From positions 1 through 34,752 of the forward strand of contig WRKF01000177.1 of the NCBI GenBank assembly GCA_009778165.1: a DNA stretch of 34,752 nt. The letters run 5' to 3'. The notes beneath the pieces are model-generated. The model did not search any database and was not told where the DNA came from. It was given only the letters and a program-made list of their open reading frames with translations. Below are positions 6,751 through 14,126 of the stretch, in pieces (the stretch's first letter is position 1; each line of letters begins with the position of its first letter). This DNA is from Defluviitaleaceae bacterium. GTDB taxonomy: Bacteria; Bacillota; Clostridia; Lachnospirales; UBA5962. Both the position numbers and the translations under genes were made by a program.

Positions 6751-7350
6751 CTAGTCCTTGGCAACTACAACCAACATATCCCCCTTCGCCACTGTAACTT
6801 TCGCTTTTGAAGCTGTCATCACGTTACTTATACCTATCCCGTAACCTGCTTCCATTGTGGCGTTTTCTAGAGGATATTTCAAATTTTGGGTATAAATACC
6901 ACTACACACACCAAGGGGGATTAAAGAAACAAAAGTACCCTCTGCTTCTTCCAGCTCAATTTCGCTACCGATTCGTATTTTATTATACTCATTTACAATT
7001 GTCGTGTTCCTAAAATTTATAAGCAACAAAATATTAGCTAATGTATGGTCCAGGCGCGTACCCAACCCACCCAACAACAAAATATCTTCGTAACCTTTGT
7101 CTTTAGCATAGTTTAATGCAATCTCTGTGTCGGTAAAGTCTTTACTTGTCGGATATTGTATAATCGGGACATTCAAAGGTTTTTCACCAATACTGTCAAG
7201 ATCGCCAATCAAAACGCCAGGCACAAGACCCATGCACAACGCATGGTTGTAACCGCCATCCACACAAATTATAACATCTTCAGGCTTTATCAAACTTTTT
7301 GTATATTGATAGTCGGATATTGTTCCGCCACTTATAATTACTGCTCTCAT
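6751..7350 (-). CDS. thiN: Thiamine pyrophosphokinase
   Basis: A 199-residue cytosolic enzyme that transfers pyrophosphate from ATP to thiamine, giving thiamine diphosphate. Family features are visible: CVDGGYNHA near residues 29-37, the catalytic-region motif LIGDLDSI near 46-54, KDFTDTEIAL near 70-80, and GGLGTRLDHTLANILLL near 94-111. Length fits the family. It follows the CAP-protein gene by 23 bases and begins at ATG after AGGTGATAATGAG, so the two are probably co-transcribed. In many Bacillota thiN is close to rpmB; here rpmB is about 3.4 kb upstream, with hflX, lgt and the CAP gene between. Confidence 0.93.
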   Translation of the reverse strand: MRAVIISGGTISDYQYTKSLIKPEDVIICVDGGYNHALCMGLVPGVLIGDLDSIGEKPLNVPIIQYPTSKDFTDTEIALNYAKDKGYEDILLLGGLGTRLDHTLANILLLINFRNTTIVNEYNKIRIGSEIELEEAEGTFVSLIPLGVCSGIYTQNLKYPLENATMEAGYGIGISNVMTASKAKVTVAKGDMLVVVAKD

Positions 7351-7373
7351 CTCATTATCACCTGCTCAAACCC

Positions 7374-8243
7374 TTAATTCCAGGTAGACATGAACTTTTG
7401 CGTTGTTCTGCTCCCTACTCTGCCTACCCCCAAATAAGTTAAGTATGGGTTTAGTATGTTTGCACGATGCCCGGGGCTGTCCATCCAACCCAACACAACG
7501 GCTTCGGGAGTTTGATGACCACTCGCAACATTTTCCGCCAACCCATTCCAAACGCCTTCCAAAGATATGCGATCCACACGTTCTCTCGGGGAAGAATCAT
7601 CAGAGCCTATATGCGACATAAAACCATTTTCCCACATATCTCTACTGTGTTCACGAGCCGCCAAAGAGAGGGATTCGTGTGGTAATAATGCGGGCAATCC
7701 GCGGCTTGTACGCTCTATATTGGTGAGTTCAAAGACATGTAGTTCAAACTGTGTACTATCTCTACGCACACCGCTCATTGCACGAAACTCCGGCGAAAGC
7801 ACCATAACTGCCGATAAATAAGAATCCCAGCCCACATAATATTCTATGCTTTCCAAAACTGCCCGCACGGGTACCATAGCCCTTCCGTTTATAATCTGTG
7901 GAGAAATATCCAGTTCATGGTGTACACCGTTTAAAACTATGTTATATACACCTACATTTAGCACAACCAAATAACCCTCGCGAGATAAAATTATTGACCG
8001 AGGGTCGGGCCGTTCAACAACAAAACCTAAAGCCTCAAAAAGCTCGAGTACAGGCGAAAAAGCATATCCATGATATATAATCGCTCCATCCCCTTCAAAA
8101 AGCACCTGGTGGTTGTTTGCAAATATTAATACTTCATTCACTTCATTTCCGGTCGCCTCATCCGAAGCATGTGCCATATATGGCACAGAAACCACAAGGG
8201 TTGTTATAAGTAAAGCCATCACTAAAACTCGTCTCTTGTCCAT
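7374..8243 (-). CDS. Secreted CAP-domain protein with copper-amine-oxidase-like N-domain
   Basis: A 289-residue exported protein. Residues 1-27 are a signal peptide (MDKRRVLVMALLITTLVVS, cleavage after AHA). Residues 40-150 match the copper amine oxidase N-terminal-like repeat domain common in clostridial exoproteins (INGRAMVPVRAVLESI). The C-terminal ~120 residues are a CAP/SCP domain of the YkwD type: NIERTSRGLPALL, REHSRDMWENGFMSHIG, GWMDSPGHRANILNP, GVG. It ends KFMSTWN, where relatives usually have a WTQxFG-like strand, so the last strand is unusual. The role is extracellular or wall-associated; the exact function is unknown. The start has AAGGAG five bases upstream. Confidence 0.9.
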   Translation of the reverse strand: MDKRRVLVMALLITTLVVSVPYMAHASDEATGNEVNEVLIFANNHQVLFEGDGAIIYHGYAFSPVLELFEALGFVVERPDPRSIILSREGYLVVLNVGVYNIVLNGVHHELDISPQIINGRAMVPVRAVLESIEYYVGWDSYLSAVMVLSPEFRAMSGVRRDSTQFELHVFELTNIERTSRGLPALLPHESLSLAAREHSRDMWENGFMSHIGSDDSSPRERVDRISLEGVWNGLAENVASGHQTPEAVVLGWMDSPGHRANILNPYLTYLGVGRVGSRTTQKFMSTWN

Positions 8244-8360
8244 AAAATCTCCTTGCTTGAAAAATTTTTATTTAAAAACTTTTTACTCGACCGAAACAAA
8301 GCTACGGTCGTGTCTTGTTTTTTATATATAAACAGCAAAACCAACAAAACCAATAAAAAG

Positions 8361-8371
8361 ATTATACCACA
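8361..8371 (-). promoter_or_regulatory. Extended -10 promoter of the CAP gene
   Basis: TGTGG directly precedes a perfect TATAAT (8361-8366) on the minus strand, about 120 bases upstream of the CAP-protein start; no good -35 box is seen. The leader contains a small hairpin, CGACCG (8288-8293) with CGGTCG (8305-8310). The same TGTGGTATAAT string recurs in the 108-bp repeats of this window. Confidence 0.55.
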
Positions 8372-8550
8372 ACGGAGAACGTTTTAAAAGGGGGGGATGT
8401 TTGATTTGGGTGTAGCAAAAAACCAATACACCTAACTCGGGTACTCGGACATTTTCCGCTTGTTTCGCCATCGAGCATACTGTATAATTGAGATTATATT
8501 TCGATTCACAGGATTTTTTTATTTTTTCTATTTTTCCAATATAAAGTATG

Positions 8551-8632
8551 ACATAGAGTCACACATCGGGTGTGACATCGGGAGTTTCAAAGTTCGCATT
8601 AGAACGGCTCCAATTTCACGCTAAAACGCCCT
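8551..8632. repeat. Dispersed intergenic repeat E, copy 1
   Basis: This ~80-bp stretch in the 570-bp gap between the CAP and lgt genes is clearly similar to 27580-27659. Both share ACATAGAGTCAC, GAGTTTC, AAGTTCGCAT and AGAACGGCTC in the same order and spacing. This copy also has GTCACAC...GTGTGAC as a small hairpin. No ORF is seen in it. The rest of the gap holds the CAP promoter and the lgt terminator; a possible plus-strand TTGTTT/TATAAT promoter near 8470-8497 has no gene behind it. Confidence 0.65.
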
Positions 8633-8711
8633 TATTGCACCGTTTCTCCCTTTGTTTTTCGCCGAAATTGGGCTTCCAACACAGCGGGTTTCATTATGCG
8701 TAGCACACAAA

Positions 8712-8750
8712 AAAATGCACCGCTCGATTTTTTTGCGAGCGGTGCATTTT
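8712..8750 (-). terminator. Strong bidirectional-looking terminator after lgt
   Basis: Arms AAAATGCACCGCTCG (8712-8726) and the perfect complement (8736-8750) enclose a nine-base loop, with A-rich sequence before and T-rich sequence after on either strand. On the minus strand it ends the rpmB-hflX-lgt transcript about 60 bases past the lgt stop. Confidence 0.88.
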
Positions 8751-8811
8751 ATCGTTTTTTATAGCATTTTATTTTTATAGCTCTTTTATATTTTCGGCAT
8801 GGCTTACGATT

Positions 8812-9657
8812 CTATTTTCCCAATTTCCCGTTTTTTCTACCGTACCACATACCGTAAATCCCCAGAGTTACTAAAACAATACTCGCAAGTACACTTGTAC
8901 GCAGGGGCCCTATCATTAGGCTGTCAACACGCAGTGTTTCCAGCACAGCACGCACAGTGCCGTAACCAATAAAATAAACCATTAAAATTTCACCATGGAA
9001 TTTTTTGTTGTGCTTGTGGAAGTGCATGAAACCCAACAGCCCTAAATTGAGCATAGACTCGTAAAAAAATGTGGGATGTACTTGCACATACTCTACCCCA
9101 TCCACATTTATAATTGTGTCTGTAAGCTGATAAGGCAAAAACGCCAACTGATCTACACGCAAACGCATAGCAAAAATATTGTCGGTAAATGAACCAAATG
9201 CCTCTCGGTTTATAAAATTACCCCAACGCCCAATTATCTGTCCTGTAATAAGGCCAAAGATCCCCGTATCCATAAGCTGCCATTGGTTGATCTTCTTTCT
9301 TTTCGCAAAAATAATAGCCGTGGGTATGGCAGCAAAAACTACTCCATATATTGCCAAACCGCCACTCCTGAAATCGAAAAAATCCGCCATAGTGAGAGCA
9401 TCGCTAAAAGCAATAAAATACAGTCTTGCCCCTATCACACTAGTTATCAAAACGTATAACAACAAATCAGAATACGTTTCAACCTTTTGCCCTGTACGCT
9501 TAGCTTCCCTTGCCGCCACAAGATAGCCGGCACAAACAGCTGTTACAATAATAATTCCATACCAAAATATAGAAATACCAAAAATTGTAAACGCCACAGT
9601 ATCTATATTGTTAAAGGATATATTTAAATTATAAAACCAAATATCCGGATGTTCCAT
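8812..9657 (-). CDS. lgt: Prolipoprotein diacylglyceryl transferase
   Basis: A 281-residue membrane enzyme that moves diacylglycerol from phosphatidylglycerol to the lipobox cysteine of prolipoproteins, the first step of lipoprotein maturation. The signature motifs are present: GGLAIYG (about residues 99-105), GRWGNFINREAFG (about 143-155) and HPTFFYES (about 194-201). Several membrane helices are evident and length is normal. It starts at ATG behind GGGGG, 18 bases after the hflX stop, and ends before a strong terminator, so it is the last gene of the rpmB-hflX-lgt unit. Confidence 0.96.
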   Translation of the reverse strand: MEHPDIWFYNLNISFNNIDTVAFTIFGISIFWYGIIIVTAVCAGYLVAAREAKRTGQKVETYSDLLLYVLITSVIGARLYFIAFSDALTMADFFDFRSGGLAIYGVVFAAIPTAIIFAKRKKINQWQLMDTGIFGLITGQIIGRWGNFINREAFGSFTDNIFAMRLRVDQLAFLPYQLTDTIINVDGVEYVQVHPTFFYESMLNLGLLGFMHFHKHNKKFHGEILMVYFIGYGTVRAVLETLRVDSLMIGPLRTSVLASIVLVTLGIYGMWYGRKNGKLGK

Positions 9658-9675
9658 ATTTTGTCCCCCTATCAG

Positions 9676-10755
9676 TTAATTAACACGCCTTTCTAAAACT
9701 TCCATTATTGCCTCTTCCAACAGTTCAATATTTTTGTTTAATTTTGCACTAATCGCTACGGTAGCTACCGCTCGCTGATCTATCGGATAAATTTCATCTG
9801 TTTTATCGATTTTGTTAAAGACGGTAATAACGGGTATGTTGTTGTACCCCAGTTGACCCAATGTGTCATAAACCAAATCCATTTGATTTCTATAGTTTGG
9901 GTTAGATATATCCACTACATGCAAAAGCACCGTGGAATATCGCATTTCTTCCAAGGTGGATTTAAAAGCATCAATTAAGTTTGTGGGCAGTTTCTGTATA
10001 AAGCCCACTGTATCTGTAAGAACAACGCTACGAAAAAACTTGCCACTAAACTTACTAAGTTTACGAGTGGTTGTATCCAGTGTGGAAAATAGACTGTTTT
10101 TTGGGGTACCCCATGCACCGCTTGTCAAGGCGTTCATAACAGAAGACTTACCTGCGTTTGTGTAGCCCACAAGGGAAAGAGTGTAAATCTCGTTTTTAAT
10201 GCGGGCTTTACGCTGGTTGTTGCGGTGGTTCTCTATCGTTTTTAGCTCTTTTTTTAGCTCGCTTATTCGAGAACGTATGGCACGGCGATCGGTCTCTAGC
10301 TTTTTTTCTCCGGGTCCCCGGGTGCCGATACCTCCCCCAAGGCGTGACATATTAATCCCCATCCCGGTGAGGTGTGCCAAATTATACTGTTGCTGGGCAA
10401 TCTCCACCTGAGCAATTGCTTCGGCACTAGTTGCATTTCTTGCGAAAATATCCAAAATAAGTATGGTGCGATCCATAACCTTCGCATCTAACAATTCCGT
10501 CAAATGTTTTAGTTGGGATGGGGTTAACTCGTCATCTGTTATAATACCGTTAGCCCCTGTAGCCTGTATCAGAGCTTGCAACTCTTCCACCTTGCCTTTT
10601 CCGAGATACGTTCGCGGGTGGGGGTGTTCCCTTGCTTGAACTAGCTCCCCCACTATATTGCAATGACCCGTTATAGCAAGCTCCATAAGCTCGGTTAAGT
10701 CTTCCTCAAGGCCTACCAATATTACATCATCTTGCGTGTTTTTTGTATCGTACAA
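9676..10755 (-). CDS. hflX: Ribosome-associated GTPase HflX
   Basis: A 359-residue GTPase that binds the 50S subunit and helps split or rescue stalled ribosomes. It has the HflX N-terminal domain (HPRTYLGKGKVEEL), the glycine-rich linker (SRLGGGIGTRGPGEKKLE), and a GTPase domain with G1 GYTNAGKSS near residues 197-205, G3 DTVGF and G4 NKID near 313. It is somewhat shorter than many relatives, mostly at the C-terminus. The start appears to be TTG (10753-10755), four bases after AGGAGG, and that site overlaps the rpmB stop; no ATG or GTG fits better. The unusual start may keep expression low beside a ribosomal gene. Confidence 0.95.
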   Translation of the reverse strand: MYDTKNTQDDVILVGLEEDLTELMELAITGHCNIVGELVQAREHPHPRTYLGKGKVEELQALIQATGANGIITDDELTPSQLKHLTELLDAKVMDRTILILDIFARNATSAEAIAQVEIAQQQYNLAHLTGMGINMSRLGGGIGTRGPGEKKLETDRRAIRSRISELKKELKTIENHRNNQRKARIKNEIYTLSLVGYTNAGKSSVMNALTSGAWGTPKNSLFSTLDTTTRKLSKFSGKFFRSVVLTDTVGFIQKLPTNLIDAFKSTLEEMRYSTVLLHVVDISNPNYRNQMDLVYDTLGQLGYNNIPVITVFNKIDKTDEIYPIDQRAVATVAISAKLNKNIELLEEAIMEVLERRVN

Positions 10756-10763
10756 AAAGCCTC

Positions 10764-10967
10764 CTAACCTGCCCTGGTTATTTTGTTAGATCTAATACAG
10801 GACGTACAAACCCTGGCAGTTTTAACGCCGCCATTTGGCAGTGCCATGCGTATTTTTTTAAGATTGGGCTTCCATGTGCGGTTGGCACGGCGGCTAACCT
10901 GACTACGGGTAATGCTAATACGATTACCGGTAACTGTACCTTTGTTGCAAACATTACATTTTGCCAT
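10764..10967 (-). CDS. rpmB: 50S ribosomal protein L28 (zinc-type)
   Basis: A 67-residue ribosomal protein, basic throughout, with two cysteine pairs (CNVC near residues 4-7, CTSC near 54-57) typical of the zinc-binding form of L28. The core VTGNRISITRSQVSRR and the WKPNLKK region are conserved. It starts at ATG after GGAGG and ends eight bases before the hflX start codon. The leader holds a hairpin immediately before the ribosome-binding site (10987-11003) that could influence translation. The promoter is at 11081-11109. Confidence 0.95.
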   Translation of the reverse strand: MAKCNVCNKGTVTGNRISITRSQVSRRANRTWKPNLKKIRMALPNGGVKTARVCTSCIRSNKITRAG

Positions 10968-10986
10968 GTTGTTTTTCCTCCTAATT

Positions 10987-11003
10987 CAGTCCGCAAAGGA
11001 CTG
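10987..11003 (-). promoter_or_regulatory. Hairpin next to the rpmB ribosome-binding site
   Basis: CAGTCC (10987-10992) and GGACTG (10998-11003) form a six-pair stem with a five-base loop. On the mRNA it ends five bases before GGAGG of rpmB, a position where it could affect ribosome access. No larger known leader fold is recognised. Confidence 0.4.
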
Positions 11004-11080
11004 TATTTTCACTACGGATTAATAAAGATGTTTTTTATAGCATAATTAAATTTTTGGTATTACTTAATCGAAGCAACCAT

Positions 11081-11109
11081 AGTATAGCAGAGTTATCTTA
11101 CTTTTGCAA
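11081..11109 (-). promoter_or_regulatory. rpmB: rpmB operon promoter
   Basis: TTGCAA (11104-11109) and TATACT (11081-11086) are 17 bases apart on the minus strand, about 115 bases upstream of rpmB. The divergent promoter of the hydrogenase-like gene starts about 40 bases further on. Confidence 0.7.
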
Positions 11110-11150
11110 CCCTGTTGGCGAATTTTAAATGGATGGCTTTGTTTCGGAAT

Positions 11151-11180
11151 TTGACATTGTTTACCACAATGGAGTATAAT
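11151..11180 (+). promoter_or_regulatory. Promoter of the hydrogenase/MCP gene
   Basis: TTGACA (11151-11156) and TATAAT (11175-11180) with an 18-base spacer. It lies 120 bases before the start codon of the gene at 11300; the leader is T-rich. Confidence 0.75.
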
Positions 11181-11299
11181 GTATAACATTGGTAATAATA
11201 GTAGGTAATAATATAAATGCGTTGTATTCGAAATTTTTGTTGTTTTTGTTGTATTATTGTTTTTATTGTATTAATAGTGGAGAGAGAGGATGTTAATCA

Positions 11300-13006
11300 A
11301 TGAACAAAATTATATTGCACGAAACTGAACAATGCACAGGCTGCAACCGATGTGTGAAAAACTGTCCAATAAACGAGGCGAATGTAAGCTCATACGAAAA
11401 TGGGCGTGTTAACGTATTTGTGGATGATAATAAATGTATATCATGTGGTGTATGTATAGAAACTTGCCATCATGGTGCAAGAACCTTTTTAGACGATACC
11501 CGTGAGTTTTTTGAAGATCTCAACAATGGCACTGCAATATCTCTTATTGTTGCACCTGCCATAAGGAGCAATTTTACCCAGTGGCGGCAGCTTCTCACCT
11601 GGTTTCGGGATTTGGGAGTTAAAAGCATCTTCGATGTGTCGCTGGGAGGCGATATTTGTACATGGGCCCATGTTAGGTATCTGCAAAAAAGTAAAGGCGA
11701 AAACCATCTTATAACGCAACCTTGTCCTGCAATCGTCAATTATATATTGTTTTATAAAAATGAGCTAATAAAATATTTGTCACCAATTCACTCTCCTATG
11801 CTTTGCACCGCAATATACATGAAAAAATACGAAAAAATCAAGACAAAAATAGCCGCCATATCTCCCTGCATTGCAAAATCAATGGAGTTTCAGCAAACTG
11901 AAGGCGTTCATTACAATGTTACTTTTGCTGGCCTACACCAATACATAAAAGAAACAAATGCGATTCTTCCAAAAGAGGAAGGCAGTTTTGATAGCTACGA
12001 ATCCGGGTTGGGTGGGCTGTTCCCCATGCCGGGCGGTCTTAAAGAAAATGTTCACCGTTATTTAGGTGGGTCTGTACGTATAGACAAGTCTGAAGGAGAA
12101 AGAATTGTTTATAAAGCGTTAGACGAATATTCACACCAATTGCCGGATCTAAGCAAACTACCAAATATTTTTGACGTATTAAATTGTGCAGAAGGGTGTA
12201 ATGTTGGCACAGGTTGTGTAATTGGTGCTGATAATCACGTAAACATTTTTGATATTAATACAGCCATGCACCAAGTGCGACAAAACGCAAAAAAATTAGA
12301 TTTAGATGAATATTTGGATAAGTTATACGAAAAATTCGACAAAACGCTGCGTATAGAAGATTTTAAAAGGCAGTATGTTGCTACCCCCGTTAGAACTATA
12401 GCTGTTTCCGAAGATGACATAGATATAAGTATGTCGAAACTCAACAAGGTTACCGAAACAGAGCGACGGTTTGATTGCGGTGCTTGTGGTTATGATTCCT
12501 GTGTAGAAATGGCAACGGCAATCGCAAAAAATATAAACACACCTTTTAACTGTATCGAACACGCACACAAAGAAACACAAGAAAAGCACGAAGAACTGAA
12601 AGAAAATATAGAAAGTTTCGATAAAACACTTGAAGACATAAGGCACATTAAAAACCTTACCTCAAAAATAGAAAATGATATGGATGCAATAACAAGCGCA
12701 ATGTCAGCATATAACCGCATGGTTTCTGACATTGAAACGATTGCATTACAAGTAAACTTAATATCCCTAAATGCATCGATAGAGGCAGCTCGTGCCGGTG
12801 TGCACGGGAGAGCCTTTGGTGTGGTTGCAGACGAGATACGTCGCCTTGCCAACATGTCGAAAAATTCTGCAACCCAAACCCACGAGGCATCGGTGAAAAC
12901 AAACTCTGCTATTGGCTCTATAAACGATACAGTCTATGAAATAGCCGACGGAGTAAAAGATGCATACGAAAACATTGAAAATGTGTACCAAAAAATTAAA
13001 AAATAG
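11300..13006 (+). CDS. [FeFe]-hydrogenase-like sensor fused to an MCP signalling domain
   Basis: A 568-residue soluble fusion. Residues 10-60 carry two 4Fe-4S ferredoxin motifs (CTGCNRCVKNCP and CISCGVCIETC). The hydrogenase H-cluster domain follows with L1 TQPCPA near 139-144, L2 SPCIAK near 188, and L3 NCAEGCNVGTGC near 296. A further Fe-S motif (CGACGYDSC) lies near 393-402, then a helical linker and the conserved tip of a methyl-accepting chemotaxis domain near 480-530 (LNASIEAARAGVHGRAFGVV). L1 usually reads TSCCP; the proton-shuttling cysteine is replaced by proline here, as expected for sensory or inactive members. No membrane helix is present, so it is probably a cytosolic redox or H2 sensor talking to CheW/CheA (inference). 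The start follows GAGAGAGG. Confidence 0.88.
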   Translation: MNKIILHETEQCTGCNRCVKNCPINEANVSSYENGRVNVFVDDNKCISCGVCIETCHHGARTFLDDTREFFEDLNNGTAISLIVAPAIRSNFTQWRQLLTWFRDLGVKSIFDVSLGGDICTWAHVRYLQKSKGENHLITQPCPAIVNYILFYKNELIKYLSPIHSPMLCTAIYMKKYEKIKTKIAAISPCIAKSMEFQQTEGVHYNVTFAGLHQYIKETNAILPKEEGSFDSYESGLGGLFPMPGGLKENVHRYLGGSVRIDKSEGERIVYKALDEYSHQLPDLSKLPNIFDVLNCAEGCNVGTGCVIGADNHVNIFDINTAMHQVRQNAKKLDLDEYLDKLYEKFDKTLRIEDFKRQYVATPVRTIAVSEDDIDISMSKLNKVTETERRFDCGACGYDSCVEMATAIAKNINTPFNCIEHAHKETQEKHEELKENIESFDKTLEDIRHIKNLTSKIENDMDAITSAMSAYNRMVSDIETIALQVNLISLNASIEAARAGVHGRAFGVVADEIRRLANMSKNSATQTHEASVKTNSAIGSINDTVYEIADGVKDAYENIENVYQKIKK

Positions 13007-13095
13007 GGTATAATAGGGTATATATAAGTAGGATATATATGAAATAAATAGTTTTGGGCATCATTAAAAGGAAAATGACAAAAGGAGAATGACAT

Positions 13096-13542
13096 ATGAA
13101 AATAGCAGTTGGTAGTGACCATGTAGGCTTTGAAATGAAGGCCATAATAATAGAGTATCTAAAAACTTTGGGTCACAGCCCTGTAGACTTTGGTACCCAT
13201 AGCGTCGAATCTACAGATTACCCTGTGTATGGCAGAAAAGTAGCAACAGAAGTTGCCGGCGGCAATTTTCCGCTGGGCATTTTAATATGCGGTACAGGAG
13301 TTGGTATTTCTATTGTTGCAAACAAAGTGCAAGGAATACGGTCGGTAGTGTGCAGCGAACCCTATTCTGCAAAACTTTCCCGTATGCACAACGACACAAA
13401 TATATTAGCATTTGGCGCAAGAGTCGTAGGTTTTGAGCTTGCCAAAATGATAGTGCTTGAATGGGTAAATGCCCAATTTGAAGGGGAAGAACGCCACCAA
13501 CGTAGGGTGGATATGATAACAATTAATCCGAAAGGAGATTAA
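13096..13542 (+). CDS. rpiB: Ribose-5-phosphate isomerase B
   Basis: A 148-residue sugar-phosphate isomerase of the RpiB/LacAB family, interconverting ribose 5-phosphate and ribulose 5-phosphate. Visible hallmarks are GSDHVGFEMK near residues 7-16, DFGTHS near 32-37, LICGTGVGISIVANK near 60-74 (active-site cysteine region), and the conserved EPYSAKLSRMHNDTNILAFG near 85-104. Length is normal. The start ATG has AAAGGAG upstream, and a 14-bp direct repeat containing that ribosome-binding site precedes it. A nitroreductase gene follows after a few bases. Confidence 0.94.
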   Translation: MKIAVGSDHVGFEMKAIIIEYLKTLGHSPVDFGTHSVESTDYPVYGRKVATEVAGGNFPLGILICGTGVGISIVANKVQGIRSVVCSEPYSAKLSRMHNDTNILAFGARVVGFELAKMIVLEWVNAQFEGEERHQRRVDMITINPKGD

Positions 13543-13548
13543 ATTTAG

Positions 13549-14049
13549 GTGATGAACAATATTTTCACGAGGACCAGTATACGAAAATTCACAAACCAAG
13601 TTGTTGAACACGAAAAAATAGAGGAAATCTTACGTGCCGGTATGTTTGCCCCATCTGCCGGAAATCAGCAGCCTTGGGAGTTTTACGTCGTTACCAACAA
13701 AAAACTTATTGAACAGTTGGCGGCAGTCCATATTTATAGCACACCAACGGGCAACGCCCCTGTGGCTATTGTGCCTTGTTACCGCCTCGACGGAATATAT
13801 CCACAGTATGCCCAAATAGACTTGGCTGCTTGTGTGCAAAACATGCTACTCCAAGCAGATGCTTTGGAGTTAGGAAGCGTTTGGATAGGAATCGCACCGG
13901 AAAAAGAGCGTATGCAAAAAGTTAGAGAAATACTTAACTTACCTGAACATTTAACAGCTTTTGCCATTGTTCCCGTTGGGTATCCTCTTGAGGAAAAACC
14001 ACAACAGCAGGATCGCTTTGAAAAAAAACGTATTCACTATTTAGATTGA
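13549..14049 (+). CDS. Nitroreductase-family protein
   Basis: A 166-residue FMN-dependent oxidoreductase of the nitroreductase superfamily. TRTSIRKFTNQVVEHEKIEEIL (about residues 7-28) and the FMN-contact segment APSAGNQQPWEFYVV (about 34-48) are clear, as is the C-terminal VPVGYPLEEKP. Relatives reduce nitro compounds, flavins or quinones; the substrate here is unknown. Translation may begin at GTG 13549 or the adjacent ATG 13552; GGAG at 13534-13537 is nearer the GTG. Its TGA overlaps an ATG of the following reading frame (TGATG), yet the real start of the next gene is probably further on. Confidence 0.9.
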   Translation: MMNNIFTRTSIRKFTNQVVEHEKIEEILRAGMFAPSAGNQQPWEFYVVTNKKLIEQLAAVHIYSTPTGNAPVAIVPCYRLDGIYPQYAQIDLAACVQNMLLQADALELGSVWIGIAPEKERMQKVREILNLPEHLTAFAIVPVGYPLEEKPQQQDRFEKKRIHYLD

Positions 14050-14056
14050 TGTTGTC

Positions 14057-14082
14057 AAGGTATTTTCAAAAATATTTATCAA
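14057..14082 (+). repeat. Left direct repeat flanking the DUF1016 gene
   Basis: This 26-base segment beginning AAGGTATTTTCA matches 15264-15289 at all but two positions, both of them transitions. The copies bracket the DUF1016 gene with an offset of 1207 bases. The left copy starts eight bases after the nitroreductase stop. Confidence 0.65.
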
Positions 14083-14126
14083 CAAGCGAATACGAGTATA
14101 AACAAGGCAAAGATGGGGTTTTATAC

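Noticed and set aside
10987-11003. Known ribosomal-protein leader RNA ahead of rpmB
   Set aside because: Only a simple 6-bp hairpin is seen; no larger conserved leader structure could be recognised.
11300-13006. Catalytic [FeFe] hydrogenase
   Set aside because: The L1 motif lacks the proton-transfer cysteine and the C-terminus is an MCP signalling domain, so a sensory role is more likely.
11470-13122. Several minus-strand ORFs opposite the hydrogenase/MCP gene
   Set aside because: They have no initiation signals or recognisable domains and lie within a well-supported plus-strand gene.
14046-14126. N-terminal extension of the DUF1016 protein from 14046 or 14049
   Set aside because: It overlaps the left direct repeat and does not resemble the N-terminus of family members; the TGATG overlap with the nitroreductase stop is probably accidental or a relic.
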